Positions 34,774 through 45,331 of a stretch of 59,839 nt of DNA are shown here, piece by piece (the first letter of the stretch is position 1; the number at the start of each line of letters is the position of its first letter). The position numbers and the translations under genes were made by a program. Below the pieces are notes generated by a model that worked only from the letters and a program-made list of their open reading frames with translations, had not been told where the DNA came from and searched no databases. The DNA is taken from the NCBI GenBank assembly GCA_903842675.1, contig CAIMMQ010000017.1:68442-128280 (forward strand), read 5' to 3'. Source of the DNA: an uncultured Actinomycetes bacterium. Its GTDB lineage: Bacteria > Actinomycetota > Actinomycetes > Nanopelagicales > Nanopelagicaceae.

Positions 34774-35059
34774 GGGGATCTTTACTCGGAAATCTGACGG
34801 ACTTGATGGAGTTGGGATCGAACCATTCTCGGATGTACTCACAAAGCCAACAACAGATGAGACACACCAGTCAATTGATGAAGGTGATCACGAACGTTTT
34901 GCCCATTATGTTCGTAAAGAGAAGATTGTTGAATCAGCCGTATCTGGCAAACCCGTACGTGCGCTGTGCGGCAAGAAATGGGTGCCTTCAAGAGATCCTG
35001 AAAGATTTCCAATCTGCCCTACTTGCAAGAAAATATATGACGGCCTCAAAAAGGATTAG
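34772..35059 (+). CDS. DUF3039 protein, putative zinc-binding
   Basis: A 95-residue actinobacterial protein of the DUF3039 family. The C-terminal half has [27 protein letters not shown]66, C82 and C85 plus a histidine in GDHERFAHYV could bind zinc. Function is unknown. Its 3' end overlaps the start of the GH18 gene by 23 bases in another frame. Family recognition is from the conserved LCGKxWxPxRDPxxFPVCPxCK-like core. Confidence 0.85.
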   Translation: MGIFTRKSDGLDGVGIEPFSDVLTKPTTDETHQSIDEGDHERFAHYVRKEKIVESAVSGKPVRALCGKKWVPSRDPERFPICPTCKKIYDGLKKD

Positions 35060-36821
35060 TAAAGAATTTCGCAGGTTCTTCTTTTTTCCAGCACTAATTT
35101 TTAGCTTAATTATCAGCGCCCAAGTGGCAGTACCCCAGATGGCACGTGCCGATAATCCGCCTAGGAAAATTCTTACAGGTTGGTTGGCTTATTACGGAAT
35201 GAAAACCGGCCTTCCCTCGGCTGTTACAAATTCAGATTTGATCTCAGATATTTCGCCGTTTTGGTACACCCTAAAAGATGAAAATACAATTACCGATCTC
35301 TACACACCTGCAAATCCCAGTGTGCCAATTTCGGTACCCATTGCAACTTTGCAGAGTATGAATTTTACGATTATCCCAACTCTCACAGATGGTACAAATA
35401 AAGGCGTTCTCGCTGGGTTAATTTCCAATCAAACTTCACGGGCTAATTTGGTAAAAACCATTACTAACTTGGTAACGACAAATCAATACAATGGAATTGA
35501 TTTAGATTTTGAGAATTTTGCCTTTGTTGATGGAAATACAACTTGGCCAACAACACAGCCACTTTGGGTGCAATTTATTTCAGAACTTTCTACAGCGCTT
35601 CATAACCAAGGAAAATTATTATCAGTCACAACCCCCGTATTATTTGATCCAACAACTGGCAAAAAAGGTTATTACGTTTATGCCTGGTCACAAATTGCGC
35701 CAGCAATTGATCGGCTTCGAATAATGACTTATGACTATTCGACGACAACGCCAGGCCCGATTGGTCCAATTAATTGGACCGAATCAGCAGTTAAGTATGC
35801 AATCTCAGTTATTCCGGCATCCAAAGTCTTTGTTGGAGTTGCTGGTTATGGTCGAGATTGGGTGACCAATGTTGTTGGAATCTGTCCTGCTGATGTTGCA
35901 GCAACGGTTTCTACCAAGGCTAAGGCAGCGACCTTCGTTATGCGAGATGCTGCGAAACTTGCTTATGATTATGGGGCAACACCAACATACGACAAGAGCA
36001 TGGCGGAAAGTACTTTTACTTATCAAAAAATATATAACGGTTTAACTGCCAGCGGTCTTCCAACTACTTGTACTGCAACAAGAGTTGCTTGGTATCAAGA
36101 TCCCCAGGCTTTCATAGCTCGGGCAAATTTGGTTTCTAAGTACCGAATCGGTGGCATCGCACAGTGGACTATCGGCATGGAAGATGCGTTGGCGGCTTCG
36201 GGTATTCGAGACTTCGCAAAAACAATTGCGCCAGATCAAGTTTTGGGAACGCTCAGTACTGATCTTTTAAGTACGCCTTTGGGTGGCGCAGTATCTATCT
36301 CTGGAGTATTTAAATTACCCGATAGTCGACCAATTGCGAGTCTGCCAGTAATTGTTGAAGTCAAGAATGGAACAACTGATTGGCACCAAGTCTTTAGTGG
36401 ACCAACCAGCGCCGACGGCACATTGGCAACAAAGCTGCTACTTGGACAATCAACTTCAATTCGTATGCGCAGCGATGGAACTTGGGATCGGCTGGCGAGT
36501 TCTACCGCAGAAAAAGTGATTGCGGTTCGTCGCCTAATTTCGTGGAGCGCGCCCACATCAATAAAGCATGGCGTCAATTATGTGATTACCGGACAAGTAC
36601 AACCAAAAGTTGCTGGTGTAACAGTAATTCTTGATGACGGCTCACAAGCAAGCGCCGGTATATCAATCAAAACACCAACGGCACTAACTGATGCAGATGG
36701 AAAATTTTCAATAACTTTGTCGGTGCCAAATGTAGGAATAAAGCGTTATCGAGTTGTAACGACTCCCGATAGTAAATTAGACGCTGCAAATTCCGAGTTC
36801 ATAAATATTTTAGTACGGTAG
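35037..36821 (+). CDS. Secreted glycoside hydrolase family 18 protein
   Basis: A 594-residue protein starting at ATG 35037, where a signal peptide is evident: basic start KRISKEFRR, hydrophobic [17 protein letters not shown], cleavage near ARA-D. The GH18 barrel spans about residues 45-400, with the catalytic strand [11 protein letters not shown] (E159), the IMTYDYS motif and [12 protein letters not shown], closest in style to YaaH/SleL-like spore and cell-wall hydrolases. The last 190 residues look like two beta-sandwich repeats, possibly for wall binding. Peptidoglycan or chitin-like glycan is the likely substrate. It probably depends on translational coupling to the overlapping DUF3039 gene. 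Confidence 0.85.
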   Translation: MTASKRISKEFRRFFFFPALIFSLIISAQVAVPQMARADNPPRKILTGWLAYYGMKTGLPSAVTNSDLISDISPFWYTLKDENTITDLYTPANPSVPISVPIATLQSMNFTIIPTLTDGTNKGVLAGLISNQTSRANLVKTITNLVTTNQYNGIDLDFENFAFVDGNTTWPTTQPLWVQFISELSTALHNQGKLLSVTTPVLFDPTTGKKGYYVYAWSQIAPAIDRLRIMTYDYSTTTPGPIGPINWTESAVKYAISVIPASKVFVGVAGYGRDWVTNVVGICPADVAATVSTKAKAATFVMRDAAKLAYDYGATPTYDKSMAESTFTYQKIYNGLTASGLPTTCTATRVAWYQDPQAFIARANLVSKYRIGGIAQWTIGMEDALAASGIRDFAKTIAPDQVLGTLSTDLLSTPLGGAVSISGVFKLPDSRPIASLPVIVEVKNGTTDWHQVFSGPTSADGTLATKLLLGQSTSIRMRSDGTWDRLASSTAEKVIAVRRLISWSAPTSIKHGVNYVITGQVQPKVAGVTVILDDGSQASAGISIKTPTALTDADGKFSITLSVPNVGIKRYRVVTTPDSKLDAANSEFINILVR

Positions 36822-36828
36822 TTTCCTT

Positions 36829-37116
36829 ATGGTAGATACTCTGACAGACACTCAGTTATCGATTGATCAATTTCTGGATCGGCCTTGGGTCACAATAGTT
36901 TGGGATGATCCAGTTAATTTAATGAGTTATGTAACTCATGTGTTTATGACACTCTTTGGTTACTCGAAAGAGCGCGCCCACGAATTAATGTTGCAAGTCC
37001 ACAATGAGGGTCGGGCCGTTGTTTCAAGTGGAACTCGTGAAGAGATGGAACGAGATGTCCAGCGTTTACATGAAAGCGGTCTCTGGGCCACGCTGCAACG
37101 AGATGACAAAATTTAA
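36829..37116 (+). CDS. clpS: ATP-dependent Clp protease adaptor ClpS
   Basis: Delivers N-end-rule substrates to ClpAP or ClpCP. The 95-residue protein has the substrate-pocket [15 protein letters not shown] and the HNEGRAVV strand, both diagnostic. It starts the block clpS-DUF2017-mec-cysO-cysM-murI-rph-rdgB, which follows Rv1331-Rv1341. Its TAA overlaps the next ATG (TAATG). Confidence 0.95.
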   Translation: MVDTLTDTQLSIDQFLDRPWVTIVWDDPVNLMSYVTHVFMTLFGYSKERAHELMLQVHNEGRAVVSSGTREEMERDVQRLHESGLWATLQRDDKI

Positions 37117-37664
37117 TGTCTAATTTTGAAAAGATCGGCGCGGGATATTCCCTAAATCTCACACTTGATGAAGCACACATACTTATTAACCTCGTTGAGC
37201 AGTTACTTGAACTACTTGGCGAAGGAGATTTCTTCCACCATTACGATTCCAGTGATCCGCTTGCGCAGTTGCTCGCAATGCCTTCTGAGATTGTTACGCC
37301 AGATGATCCAGTTTTATTGCGACTCCTACCAAATGCTTATGCTGATCCAGAAGCGGCTTCTGACTTTCGCCGCTATACCGAGCCACAAATTCGCAGTTCC
37401 AAACAGCGCAACCTTCGCTTGATGCGTGAAGAGTTAACAATCTTGGTGGATGAAAATCAGGGTGGTGTAATTGAAGAGCTAGATGCGAAGATCTGGCTTA
37501 AAGGGTTAAATGATCTGCGTATTGCGCTCTCGGTGCGCCTGGAGATTGATGAGACAAGTTTTGAAAAATTTGAATTGTTGTCGGAGGATGATCAACAGAA
37601 ACCGGTCTTTGCCGTTTACTTTTGGTTAGGTTGGCTGCAAACAAATCTCTTAGATGTTCTATAG
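37116..37664 (+). CDS. DUF2017 family protein
   Basis: A 182-residue protein of the actinobacterial DUF2017 family, always found next to clpS (Rv1332). It is mostly helical and acidic, with DPVLLRLLPNAYADPEAASDFRRYTE as the most family-like block, and ends in VYFWLGWLQTNLLDVL. Function is unknown; its coupling to clpS (one-base overlap) suggests a role in ClpS-linked proteolysis or as its partner. Confidence 0.85.
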   Translation: MSNFEKIGAGYSLNLTLDEAHILINLVEQLLELLGEGDFFHHYDSSDPLAQLLAMPSEIVTPDDPVLLRLLPNAYADPEAASDFRRYTEPQIRSSKQRNLRLMREELTILVDENQGGVIEELDAKIWLKGLNDLRIALSVRLEIDETSFEKFELLSEDDQQKPVFAVYFWLGWLQTNLLDVL

Positions 37665-37676
37665 GTCGAAATCGAT

Positions 37677-37682
37677 TAAGAT
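37677..37682 (+). promoter_or_regulatory. Leaderless-type -10 (TAAGAT) for mec
   Basis: TAAGAT ends exactly six bases before ATG 37689, in a 24-base gap after DUF2017. Confidence 0.55.
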
Positions 37683-37688
37683 TTAAAT

Positions 37689-38114
37689 ATGACACTGCAA
37701 ATTTCCCAAGCGATAGTTAACGCTATTTTGGAGCAATCGCGCGTTGAATATCCTGACGAGTGCTGTGGCGTCATTTTGGGCAAAATTGGGTCTGATAAAC
37801 CAGAGCGGTTAAAACCAATGATTAATGCGGCCCACTCACCAACCTTTTATGAATTCGATTCAAAGGACTTGCTGGCCCTTTACCGAGAGCTAGATGATAA
37901 CGATGAAGAGATAGTCGTGATTTATCACTCGCACACTGAAACCCAGGCTTACCCATCTCGCACAGATATCTCCTATGCAAGTGAACCGGGCGCGCATTAC
38001 GTGCTGGTCTCTACCCGCAAAGAGATTGCACCTGAGAATGAATTTCGTTCCTATCGGATTATCGATGGCTTAGTTACTGAAGAGGATGTAGTAATCACTT
38101 CAATTGGTAAGTAA
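37689..38114 (+). CDS. mec: JAMM/MPN metallopeptidase Mec
   Basis: A 141-residue Zn-dependent peptidase. It shows the JAMM signature: an upstream glutamate in YPDECCGVILG and the zinc-binding IYHSHTETQAYPSRTD (H-x-H plus distant D). In M. tuberculosis Mec (Rv1334) releases cysteine from the CysO-cysteine adduct made by CysM. Here the partner CysO ends GGCM, so Mec might also cut off this dipeptide first, as the JAMM protein QbsD does for QbsE in Pseudomonas. cysO follows 25 bases later. Confidence 0.92.
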   Translation: MTLQISQAIVNAILEQSRVEYPDECCGVILGKIGSDKPERLKPMINAAHSPTFYEFDSKDLLALYRELDDNDEEIVVIYHSHTETQAYPSRTDISYASEPGAHYVLVSTRKEIAPENEFRSYRIIDGLVTEEDVVITSIGK

Positions 38115-38127
38115 CGCGCTCTTTTAG

Positions 38128-38133
38128 GATAAT
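38128..38133 (+). promoter_or_regulatory. Leaderless-type -10 (GATAAT) for cysO
   Basis: GATAAT, one change from TATAAT, ends exactly six bases before ATG 38140 in the 25-base gap between mec and cysO. Confidence 0.5.
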
Positions 38134-38139
38134 AGAGCC

Positions 38140-39383
<1,244 letters not shown>

Positions 39384-39400
39384 TGTTCGCGATCTGGCTC

Positions 39401-39406
39401 TAGACT
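39401..39406 (+). promoter_or_regulatory. Leaderless-type -10 (TAGACT) for murI
   Basis: TAGACT ends exactly six bases before GTG 39413; same hexamer and spacing as for wbpD. Confidence 0.55.
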
Positions 39407-39412
39407 TCGGGA

Positions 39413-40234
39413 GTGAGCGCACCACAGGTCAATCCAAAATCATCAAGTTCGGATTCCCCAATTGGAATCTTTGATTCAGGTGTTGGTGGATTAACAGTTG
39501 CGCGTTCGATAATTGATCAACTGCCTGGCGAATCTATTCTCTATGTTGGCGACACTGCCCGCGGACCTTATGGACCGAGACCACTTGCTGAAGTTCGCAC
39601 TTTTGCATTAGAAATTTTAGATGACTTAGTTGAAGCTGGCGTGAAAGCGCTGGTAATTGCTTGTAATACTGCAAGTGCAGCAATGCTACGTGATGCACGT
39701 GAACGATATTCAGTTCCAGTTATAGAGGTCATCCAACCTGCAGTACGTCGCGCCGTGTCTGCAACTCGAAGTGGTCGCATCGGAGTAATTGGAACCCAAG
39801 CAACGATTGATTCGGGTGCCTACCTTGATGCCTTCGCTGCCGCACCGCAATTAAATATAACTTCCATCGCCTGTCCATTATTCGTCGAATACGTTGAGCG
39901 TGGTGAAACCTCTGGTGCACAAATTACCGATGTTGCGCGCAAATATTTAAGCGAATTACAAGGCGCAGATATCGATACTTTGGTTTTGGGTTGTACCCAC
40001 TATCCATTATTAACTGGCGTTATTTCATACGTTATGGGCAATGAAGTCACCTTAGTTTCAAGTGCTGAAGAGACCGCCAAGGATTTATATCGCACTTTAG
40101 TCGAACACAATTTGCTCAATACCTCTGGCAAACCAACCCACAAGTTTGTTTCAACCGGCGAAAGTGAATTGTTCACAAAGTTGGCAAGGCGCTTCCTCGG
40201 TCCTGAAGTTACGAGCGTTTCCTCAAAAATTTAA
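39413..40234 (+). CDS. murI: Glutamate racemase
   Basis: Supplies D-glutamate for peptidoglycan. The 273-residue protein has the [13 protein letters not shown] start block and the two catalytic cysteines, C84 in ACNTAS and C194 in GCTHYP. The start is GTG. In M. tuberculosis a rhomboid protease gene (Rv1337) lies between cysM and murI; here only 29 bases separate them. Confidence 0.95.
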   Translation: MSAPQVNPKSSSSDSPIGIFDSGVGGLTVARSIIDQLPGESILYVGDTARGPYGPRPLAEVRTFALEILDDLVEAGVKALVIACNTASAAMLRDARERYSVPVIEVIQPAVRRAVSATRSGRIGVIGTQATIDSGAYLDAFAAAPQLNITSIACPLFVEYVERGETSGAQITDVARKYLSELQGADIDTLVLGCTHYPLLTGVISYVMGNEVTLVSSAEETAKDLYRTLVEHNLLNTSGKPTHKFVSTGESELFTKLARRFLGPEVTSVSSKI

Positions 40235-40272
40235 TAGTTCAATCCAAAACAATAGCCATCGCAAATAGAGAA

Positions 40273-40278
40273 TAGGGT
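40273..40278 (+). promoter_or_regulatory. Leaderless-type -10 (TAGGGT) for rph
   Basis: TAGGGT ends exactly six bases before TTG 40285. It supports that unusual start codon. Confidence 0.5.
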
Positions 40279-40284
40279 ACTTAC

Positions 40285-41016
40285 TTGAGTAATAAGAGAA
40301 TTGATGGACGCGAAGCAAATCAACTGCGGCCAATTAGTTTTACCCGCAATTGGTTAAATAATGCAGAGGGTTCCGTCTTGGTTGAATTTGGAAACACTCG
40401 CGTTCTCTGCGTTGCATCATTTACCCCTGGAGTTCCACGATGGCTAACTGGAAAAGGTAAAGGTTGGGTGACCAGCGAATATGCAATGTTGCCACGTGCA
40501 ACACATACCCGTTCAGATCGTGAGAGCGTTAAAGGAAAACTTGGTGGTCGCACTCAAGAAATTTCCCGATTGGTTGGCCGATCACTTCGTGCAATTGTTG
40601 ATATGGATGCACTCGGTGAAAATACAATTGTTATTGACTGCGATGTATTGCAGGCAGATGGCGGAACTCGTACTGCAGCGATCACAGGTGCATACGTTGC
40701 ACTTACCGATGCAATCAACTGGGCGAAGGCGCAAGGGCATATTCCTGCAACTAGAAACCCAATCACCCAAGGAGTATCAGCAGTTAGTGTTGGAATTATT
40801 GGTGGTGTTCCCATGCTTGATCTCTGTTATGAAGAGGATGTAACAGCCGATACCGATATGAATATTGTTTGTACTGCAGATGGCAATTTTGTTGAAGTTC
40901 AGGGTACCGCCGAAGGTAAGCCTTTTGATCGGGCACTTTTAAACAGTTTGCTTGACCTGGGCTCAGGTGGTTGCTTAGAGTTAAGTAAGTTACAACAACA
41001 AGCACTTGCAAAATAA
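40285..41016 (+). CDS. rph: Ribonuclease PH
   Basis: A phosphorolytic 3'-5' exoribonuclease that trims tRNA 3' ends. The 243-residue protein begins [15 protein letters not shown], carries the phosphate-site block [15 protein letters not shown] and the [24 protein letters not shown] region in register with the family. The start codon is TTG; no ATG or GTG fits the conserved N-terminus. The gene for the MBL-type phosphodiesterase (Rv1339), between murI and rph in Mycobacterium, is missing. Confidence 0.95.
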   Translation: MSNKRIDGREANQLRPISFTRNWLNNAEGSVLVEFGNTRVLCVASFTPGVPRWLTGKGKGWVTSEYAMLPRATHTRSDRESVKGKLGGRTQEISRLVGRSLRAIVDMDALGENTIVIDCDVLQADGGTRTAAITGAYVALTDAINWAKAQGHIPATRNPITQGVSAVSVGIIGGVPMLDLCYEEDVTADTDMNIVCTADGNFVEVQGTAEGKPFDRALLNSLLDLGSGGCLELSKLQQQALAK

Positions 41017-41031
41017 TTTAAGGTAGTGCTG

Positions 41032-41676
41032 ATGCGACAACTTGTTCTCGCGACCCGAAATAAGGGAAAGATCGCTGAATTCGAGCGAATGCTAAACGCT
41101 TATTCCAGCGATATTCAGGTTCTTGGTCTCGCTGATTTTCCAGATTTGCCAGATGTTGATGAGACTGGATCCACCTTTATCGAAAATTCTTTATTGAAGG
41201 CACGCGAAGTTAGTGCCTTCACACAACTGCCCGCGCTTGCTGATGACAGTGGTCTTTGTATCGATGCGCTAAATGGTGATCCCGGAATCTTCTCGGCAAG
41301 ATGGGCTGGTGTTCATGGAGATGACGCGGCAAATATCGCCAAGGTATTGGCACAATTGAGTGAATTAGAAAGCGCTGGAAAGTTAACCAACCGAAATGCA
41401 AAATTCAGATGCGCGGTGGCACTGAGTTTCCCAAGCGGAGACCAACGTTCTGCTTCGGAGGTTTTAGAAGTGAATGAAGTGATTGAAGAGGGTGAACTTT
41501 TAGGTTCGATCACATTGGCGCCTCGCGGCACAGCCGGTTTCGGTTATGACCCAATCTTCCAACCGAACGGCTACGAGCTAACGCTGGGGGAGTTTGAACA
41601 CGGCGAGAAAGATCGCATAAGCCATCGGGCGCAGGCGCTGGCCAAAATTGCACCAAAAATCACTTCACTTATTTAG
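41032..41676 (+). CDS. rdgB: XTP/dITP diphosphatase (RdgB/HAM1)
   Basis: Removes non-canonical purine nucleotides from the pool. The 214-residue protein has the substrate motif LATRNKGKIAEFE, DETGSTFIENSLLKA, the catalytic ADDSGLCIDALNGDPGIFSARW and GTAGFGYDPIF. ATG 41032 with AAGG (41020-41023) eight bases upstream is preferred over GTG 41026. It follows rph by 15 bases and ends the clpS-rdgB block. Confidence 0.95.
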   Translation: MRQLVLATRNKGKIAEFERMLNAYSSDIQVLGLADFPDLPDVDETGSTFIENSLLKAREVSAFTQLPALADDSGLCIDALNGDPGIFSARWAGVHGDDAANIAKVLAQLSELESAGKLTNRNAKFRCAVALSFPSGDQRSASEVLEVNEVIEEGELLGSITLAPRGTAGFGYDPIFQPNGYELTLGEFEHGEKDRISHRAQALAKIAPKITSLI

Positions 41677-41735
41677 ATAATTTAGGCGCAATTTCTATTA
41701 GCCCCTGGGGTACCCTTTACTTATTGGATTTAACG

Positions 41736-41757
41736 AAATACTAATCAAATACTAATC
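41736..41757. repeat. 11-bp direct repeat (AAATACTAATC x2)
   Basis: Two perfect adjacent copies lie just upstream of the GAGGAG ribosome site of the following Lys-rich gene and presumably in its 5' leader or promoter. Confidence 0.85.
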
Positions 41758-41769
41758 GAGGAGTAAAAC

Positions 41770-42579
41770 GTGGCAGTTAAGAAGACCGCAAAGAAATCAG
41801 CCAAGAAGGCTGTAAAAAAGGCAGTTAAGAAAACTGCTAAAAAGTCAGCGAAGAAAGTTACCGCAAAGCGCGCCGTAAAGAAGAGTGCAGCCAAGCGCAC
41901 AGTTAAGAAGGCAGTGAAGAAATCTGCCAAGAAATCTGCCAAGAAATCCACTTCAACTTTTATAGTGCCACCAGTTCCAACTGGCGCGCTTCGTCCTGGT
42001 GTTAATGCGGTCAGCACAACACCTGCTCCTGCTTCTTCAAAGTCATTTGCTTCAAAAGCCACGACAACTAAAGCAGCTTCCGGAAAAAATTCTTCAAACC
42101 GAGTAGTACTTACTGTTTTGGCTGGAATTGTTGTTCTTGCGTTGGTCGTTGTGTCACGCAACTCTTCAACTACAAAGAGTGCAACAACTGAGCCAACACC
42201 AGCAGCATCTTCCGCAGCAGCAACTACACCAGAAGCTTCTGCGCCAGCATCAACAGAGGCATCAACACCTGCCTCACCTTCAGCACCTTCAGCTGGTCAC
42301 GCAGAACCCGTAGGAATTGTTGCCCACTACACAGCAACTGGCGCCACCATTTTTTGGGTAGCACCAAGTGATGCAACCGGAATTACAAATTACAATGTAG
42401 AAATTCGCGCAAATGGTGGAACTTGGAAATTAATTTCGACAGTTCCAGCATCACAACTTTCAATGGATATTACAAAAGGCGATACCGCCGGTTGGAGTTC
42501 ATTTAGAGTTTCATCAGTTTATTCAGATGGCACAGTTGTAGGCGGAAAGGTATTCGGTCTTCCTGGCCAATATGCTTAA
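41770..42579 (+). CDS. Membrane-anchored protein: histone-like Lys/Ala tail, one TM, FnIII domain
   Basis: A 269-residue protein. Residues 1-60 are almost entirely Lys, Ala, Ser and Val in AKK/VKK repeats, like an H1 tail. Residues 112-129 form one membrane helix. Residues 130-178 are a Ser/Thr/Pro/Ala linker, as in wall-spanning proteins. Residues 179-265 look like a fibronectin type III domain with YNVEIRANGGTWKLIS. With no signal peptide and strongly positive N-terminus, the Lys-rich tail should be cytoplasmic and the FnIII domain outside. DNA or nucleoid tethering to the membrane is a hypothesis. GTG start with GAGGAG (41758-41763) six bases upstream; a terminator follows. Confidence 0.78.
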   Translation: MAVKKTAKKSAKKAVKKAVKKTAKKSAKKVTAKRAVKKSAAKRTVKKAVKKSAKKSAKKSTSTFIVPPVPTGALRPGVNAVSTTPAPASSKSFASKATTTKAASGKNSSNRVVLTVLAGIVVLALVVVSRNSSTTKSATTEPTPAASSAAATTPEASAPASTEASTPASPSAPSAGHAEPVGIVAHYTATGATIFWVAPSDATGITNYNVEIRANGGTWKLISTVPASQLSMDITKGDTAGWSSFRVSSVYSDGTVVGGKVFGLPGQYA

Positions 42580-42602
42580 TAACTAAGTAGTAACTAAAAT
42601 CT

Positions 42603-42634
42603 AAAGCCCCCTTCTAAAAGGAAGGGGGCTTTTT
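42603..42634 (+). terminator. Intrinsic terminator after the FnIII protein gene
   Basis: A perfect 12-bp stem (42603-42614 with 42621-42632, core AAAGCCCCCTTC) closes a six-base loop and is followed by T residues. It sits between convergent genes and could serve both strands, though the minus-strand T run is short. Confidence 0.9.
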
Positions 42635-42645
42635 AGTTGCCGAAA

Positions 42646-44400
42646 TTATTTATTTAGCGCATCCAATATTGCTGCCACATAAACATCACTGCCGGCATCA
42701 ATAAGGTGCACACCATCAGGTGCAAAAAATTCTGGATGGTTAGCAGAGATGCCAGACCAATCAACCAAAGTGGTCTGTGGATAGCTCGCAATAACTTCTC
42801 GAATGATGCGGTTATTGTCATCGCGCCACAACCTAGGTACTGCAGTATTAACTAGAACAATTTTCGGCTGGTTCTTCAAAAGCTCCATCAAGGTCGTCAT
42901 ATCTTCCTTGGTGATTCGATTATTATTTCCAACATCTAGCACGACCGTTGCGTGGGCAACCATTGGTTGATCAGTTTTAACCGCATCAATTAGCTCGGGT
43001 AGTTGTCGGCCAATGCGCGCATTGATCAACGCTATATCTTGCTTTTTAGCCAACTTACTTCGGATTCCCAGGATTACGGAATCTCCCGTGACCCAAAGCC
43101 CCGTCTTGGCAGTATTTATTTGGCTTGGAACTAAAGTCAATTCATTTTTCGCAACTATTGTGGTGTGCGTATCTCGATACCAGGCTGTTGCCGTTGCTCC
43201 ACTTGTGATTGCGATTGCAAGAGTGAGACAGGTAGCAACGAATATACGTTGTCGTCTGCGCATAATCGTTGTTCGGTATTTCATGCCCCGAAGCCAATTT
43301 TGAACAGTTCCTCGCCTGATCGGGATTTCAATATAACGAAGTGAAATATCTGCACAAATTAATACAAGCAACGTACGTGCTAGATCTAAGGCAATTTCAG
43401 AACCGGCCAAATCAATCGAAGGTCTAGTTACTTGAAATATAACCCAGTGCCATAAGTAAATTCCGTAGGAGCGTTGTCCAATCCAAAGTATTGGCCTGGT
43501 GCTTAAAATCGGCGCAAATCTTGATGCGGGATGAACGATTGAAATTAGTGTGGCACAGCCAAAGATTCCGGCAAGTGGAAAAGCCAATCGGTAGAGAGTT
43601 GCATTGGATTCGGAGATAAAGAGGAAAGTACAAAGGATGCCAAAGAGTCCAAACATTCCGATGCCATCAATAAAATCTTGTGCTCGCTTACTTATTGCAC
43701 CAGTCAGATTTTGTGGAATCCAACTAACCCCAAGAGCTGCGCCTAGAAAAAGTCCTAGACTATGTGTGTCGCTGCCGAAGTAGATATGGCTGATGCGACC
43801 CGCGGTGGCGTTATCTAATTGCAGCGAGAAGGCAAAGAGTGCGGCGCCTGAAATCATGGCGATAGCAAGTGCAACTCGGGCGATTCTGCCCTTGCCATTT
43901 CGCTTCCAGATTGCAACCAAGGTAATTGGCCAAATTAAGTAGAACTGTGCTTCTACTGCAAGTGACCAAGTGTGTTGCAACATCGGTGCGCGCCCGACAG
44001 TTTGGAAATAATCCTGATGGATTGCGACCAAATGCCAGTTATTTGTGCCAGTTAAAACGTATGGAACATCCTGAACAATTCTGCGAATTGCATCCGGCGC
44101 AATCGTTGCAGCTAGAACGGTGGTGACCATTATTAATAGGAGTAAACCCGGATAAAGCCGGCGCACTCTTCCATAATAAAATTCGCGTAAGTCCAAGCCG
44201 TTTGCACTTTGAATTGAATCTAAAATCACTCGCGTAATTACGTACCCTGAAATTACAAAAAATAAATCTACGCCAAGAAAACCACCGGGCAACCATTTAA
44301 CTCCCAAGTGATAAAGCAGAACCGCAAAGACCGCAACTGCGCGCAGCCCATCAATTGCTGGGATGTATGTTGAAGCTAAAGTCGCGCGCGGGGAGGACAT
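42646..44400 (-). CDS. OatA-like acyltransferase (AT3 + SGNH)
   Basis: A 584-residue two-domain protein. Residues 12-360 are an acyltransferase-3 membrane domain with IDGLRAVAVFAVLLYHL, FFVISGYVIT and the YGRVRRLYP block. After a further membrane segment (about 386-406), an extracytoplasmic SGNH domain follows with the nucleophile S441 in VTGDSVILG and the Asp/His pair in PDGVHL (D562, H565). Relatives O-acetylate peptidoglycan or surface polysaccharide. Its ATG overlaps the stop of the coiled-coil gene by one base, so the two are cotranscribed. The exported uronic-acid glycan of this window is one possible acceptor. Confidence 0.9.
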   Translation of the reverse strand: MSSPRATLASTYIPAIDGLRAVAVFAVLLYHLGVKWLPGGFLGVDLFFVISGYVITRVILDSIQSANGLDLREFYYGRVRRLYPGLLLLIMVTTVLAATIAPDAIRRIVQDVPYVLTGTNNWHLVAIHQDYFQTVGRAPMLQHTWSLAVEAQFYLIWPITLVAIWKRNGKGRIARVALAIAMISGAALFAFSLQLDNATAGRISHIYFGSDTHSLGLFLGAALGVSWIPQNLTGAISKRAQDFIDGIGMFGLFGILCTFLFISESNATLYRLAFPLAGIFGCATLISIVHPASRFAPILSTRPILWIGQRSYGIYLWHWVIFQVTRPSIDLAGSEIALDLARTLLVLICADISLRYIEIPIRRGTVQNWLRGMKYRTTIMRRRQRIFVATCLTLAIAITSGATATAWYRDTHTTIVAKNELTLVPSQINTAKTGLWVTGDSVILGIRSKLAKKQDIALINARIGRQLPELIDAVKTDQPMVAHATVVLDVGNNNRITKEDMTTLMELLKNQPKIVLVNTAVPRLWRDDNNRIIREVIASYPQTTLVDWSGISANHPEFFAPDGVHLIDAGSDVYVAAILDALNK

Positions 44401-45248
44401 TACTTACGTTTTTTACTCGTGACCTTTTTTGCACTTTTCTTTAGTGGCTTCTTGGTAACTTTTTTAGTCGACTTAGATGCTGATTTTCTCGCAGCCTTCC
44501 GGATTGGTGCCGGTTCGCTTGTTAACTTCTCTTCAGCACTAATTGAAAAAGATTTCTTTACTGGGCGATTCTGGTCATCAAGATTGGAATCAATGTCGCT
44601 TTGCAACGAAGCTAGCCGGTCAAATGCAGTTTGCAGGCGAGATCTTGTTTCAGAAATTGCCCGCTCGGCAGCAGATAGTGATTGAGTTTGAATTCGATAA
44701 AGGCGTTCGGACTCTGAAATTGCAGAGGTTAACCAAGTTCTAAAGTTTCCAACCTCGCTACTTGCGGCGGTGATTATTTGCTCAGCTTGTTGCTTTGCAG
44801 CAGATGCGAGTGCAGCAGATTCACGCTTGCTCTGGGTTAAAAGTGATTCGGCCTTACGAATAGCTTCATCCTTCAATTCATTAGCTTCAACTTCGGCCGC
44901 CTCAATATATTTACGTCCGCGAGATTCCGCACCAGAAAGAATTGACTTCGCCTTAGCCTCGGAACCGTCAAGCTTCTCTTTCGCAATACGTACTGCTTCT
45001 GCAACATTTCGCTCGGCTGATGCAATTGCCCGAGATTCGCGTTGCTGTGCTGTCTTGATGAGCGACATTGCAGTTTCAGTTGCAAGGATTTCAAATTCTT
45101 CTTTGGAGAGCGTTGTTATATCGCGACGTGAGCGCAGATCGGCGAGTTGGGATTCGAGTTGGCGAATTCGTTCAACAGCGTTTTCAGTCGGCACAGTTTC
45201 AACTTCACCTTTGAAACCAACCCAGCTACGAAATCTATTCTCAGCCAT
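44400..45248 (-). CDS. Coiled-coil protein with Lys/Ser-rich C-terminal tail (DivIVA/Wag31-like features)
   Basis: A 282-residue soluble protein. Residues 22-45 and about 65-215 show heptad-rich, Ala/Glu/Lys/Arg helical sequence, typical of a long coiled coil similar in style to DivIVA/Wag31 or ATP synthase b-type stalks. Residues 248-282 are Lys/Ser/Ala repeats (SKSTKKVTKKPLKKSAKK-type), like the tails at 24725 and 41770. The N-terminal RFRSWVGFKGEVE may be a membrane-touching patch. Coupling to the acyltransferase suggests it helps place envelope enzymes. GAAGGG lies about four bases before the ATG. Relationship to true DivIVA is uncertain. Confidence 0.65.
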   Translation of the reverse strand: MAENRFRSWVGFKGEVETVPTENAVERIRQLESQLADLRSRRDITTLSKEEFEILATETAMSLIKTAQQRESRAIASAERNVAEAVRIAKEKLDGSEAKAKSILSGAESRGRKYIEAAEVEANELKDEAIRKAESLLTQSKRESAALASAAKQQAEQIITAASSEVGNFRTWLTSAISESERLYRIQTQSLSAAERAISETRSRLQTAFDRLASLQSDIDSNLDDQNRPVKKSFSISAEEKLTSEPAPIRKAARKSASKSTKKVTKKPLKKSAKKVTSKKRK

Positions 45249-45299
45249 TTAGCCCTTCCCCCACTCCTATTTACAATTACAGGGAGCCTATCTTAGGAG

Positions 45300-45331
45300 C
45301 CAGATACCTATTAAATCTAGGTTATATCTGG
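45300..45331. promoter_or_regulatory. Inverted repeat, possible operator
   Basis: CCAGATA (45300-45306) and TATCTGG (45325-45331) form a 7-bp inverted repeat with an AT-rich 18-base centre, in the divergent 185-base gap between the coiled-coil and DinB-like genes. It could bind a dimeric regulator; no cognate regulator is adjacent. Confidence 0.35.
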
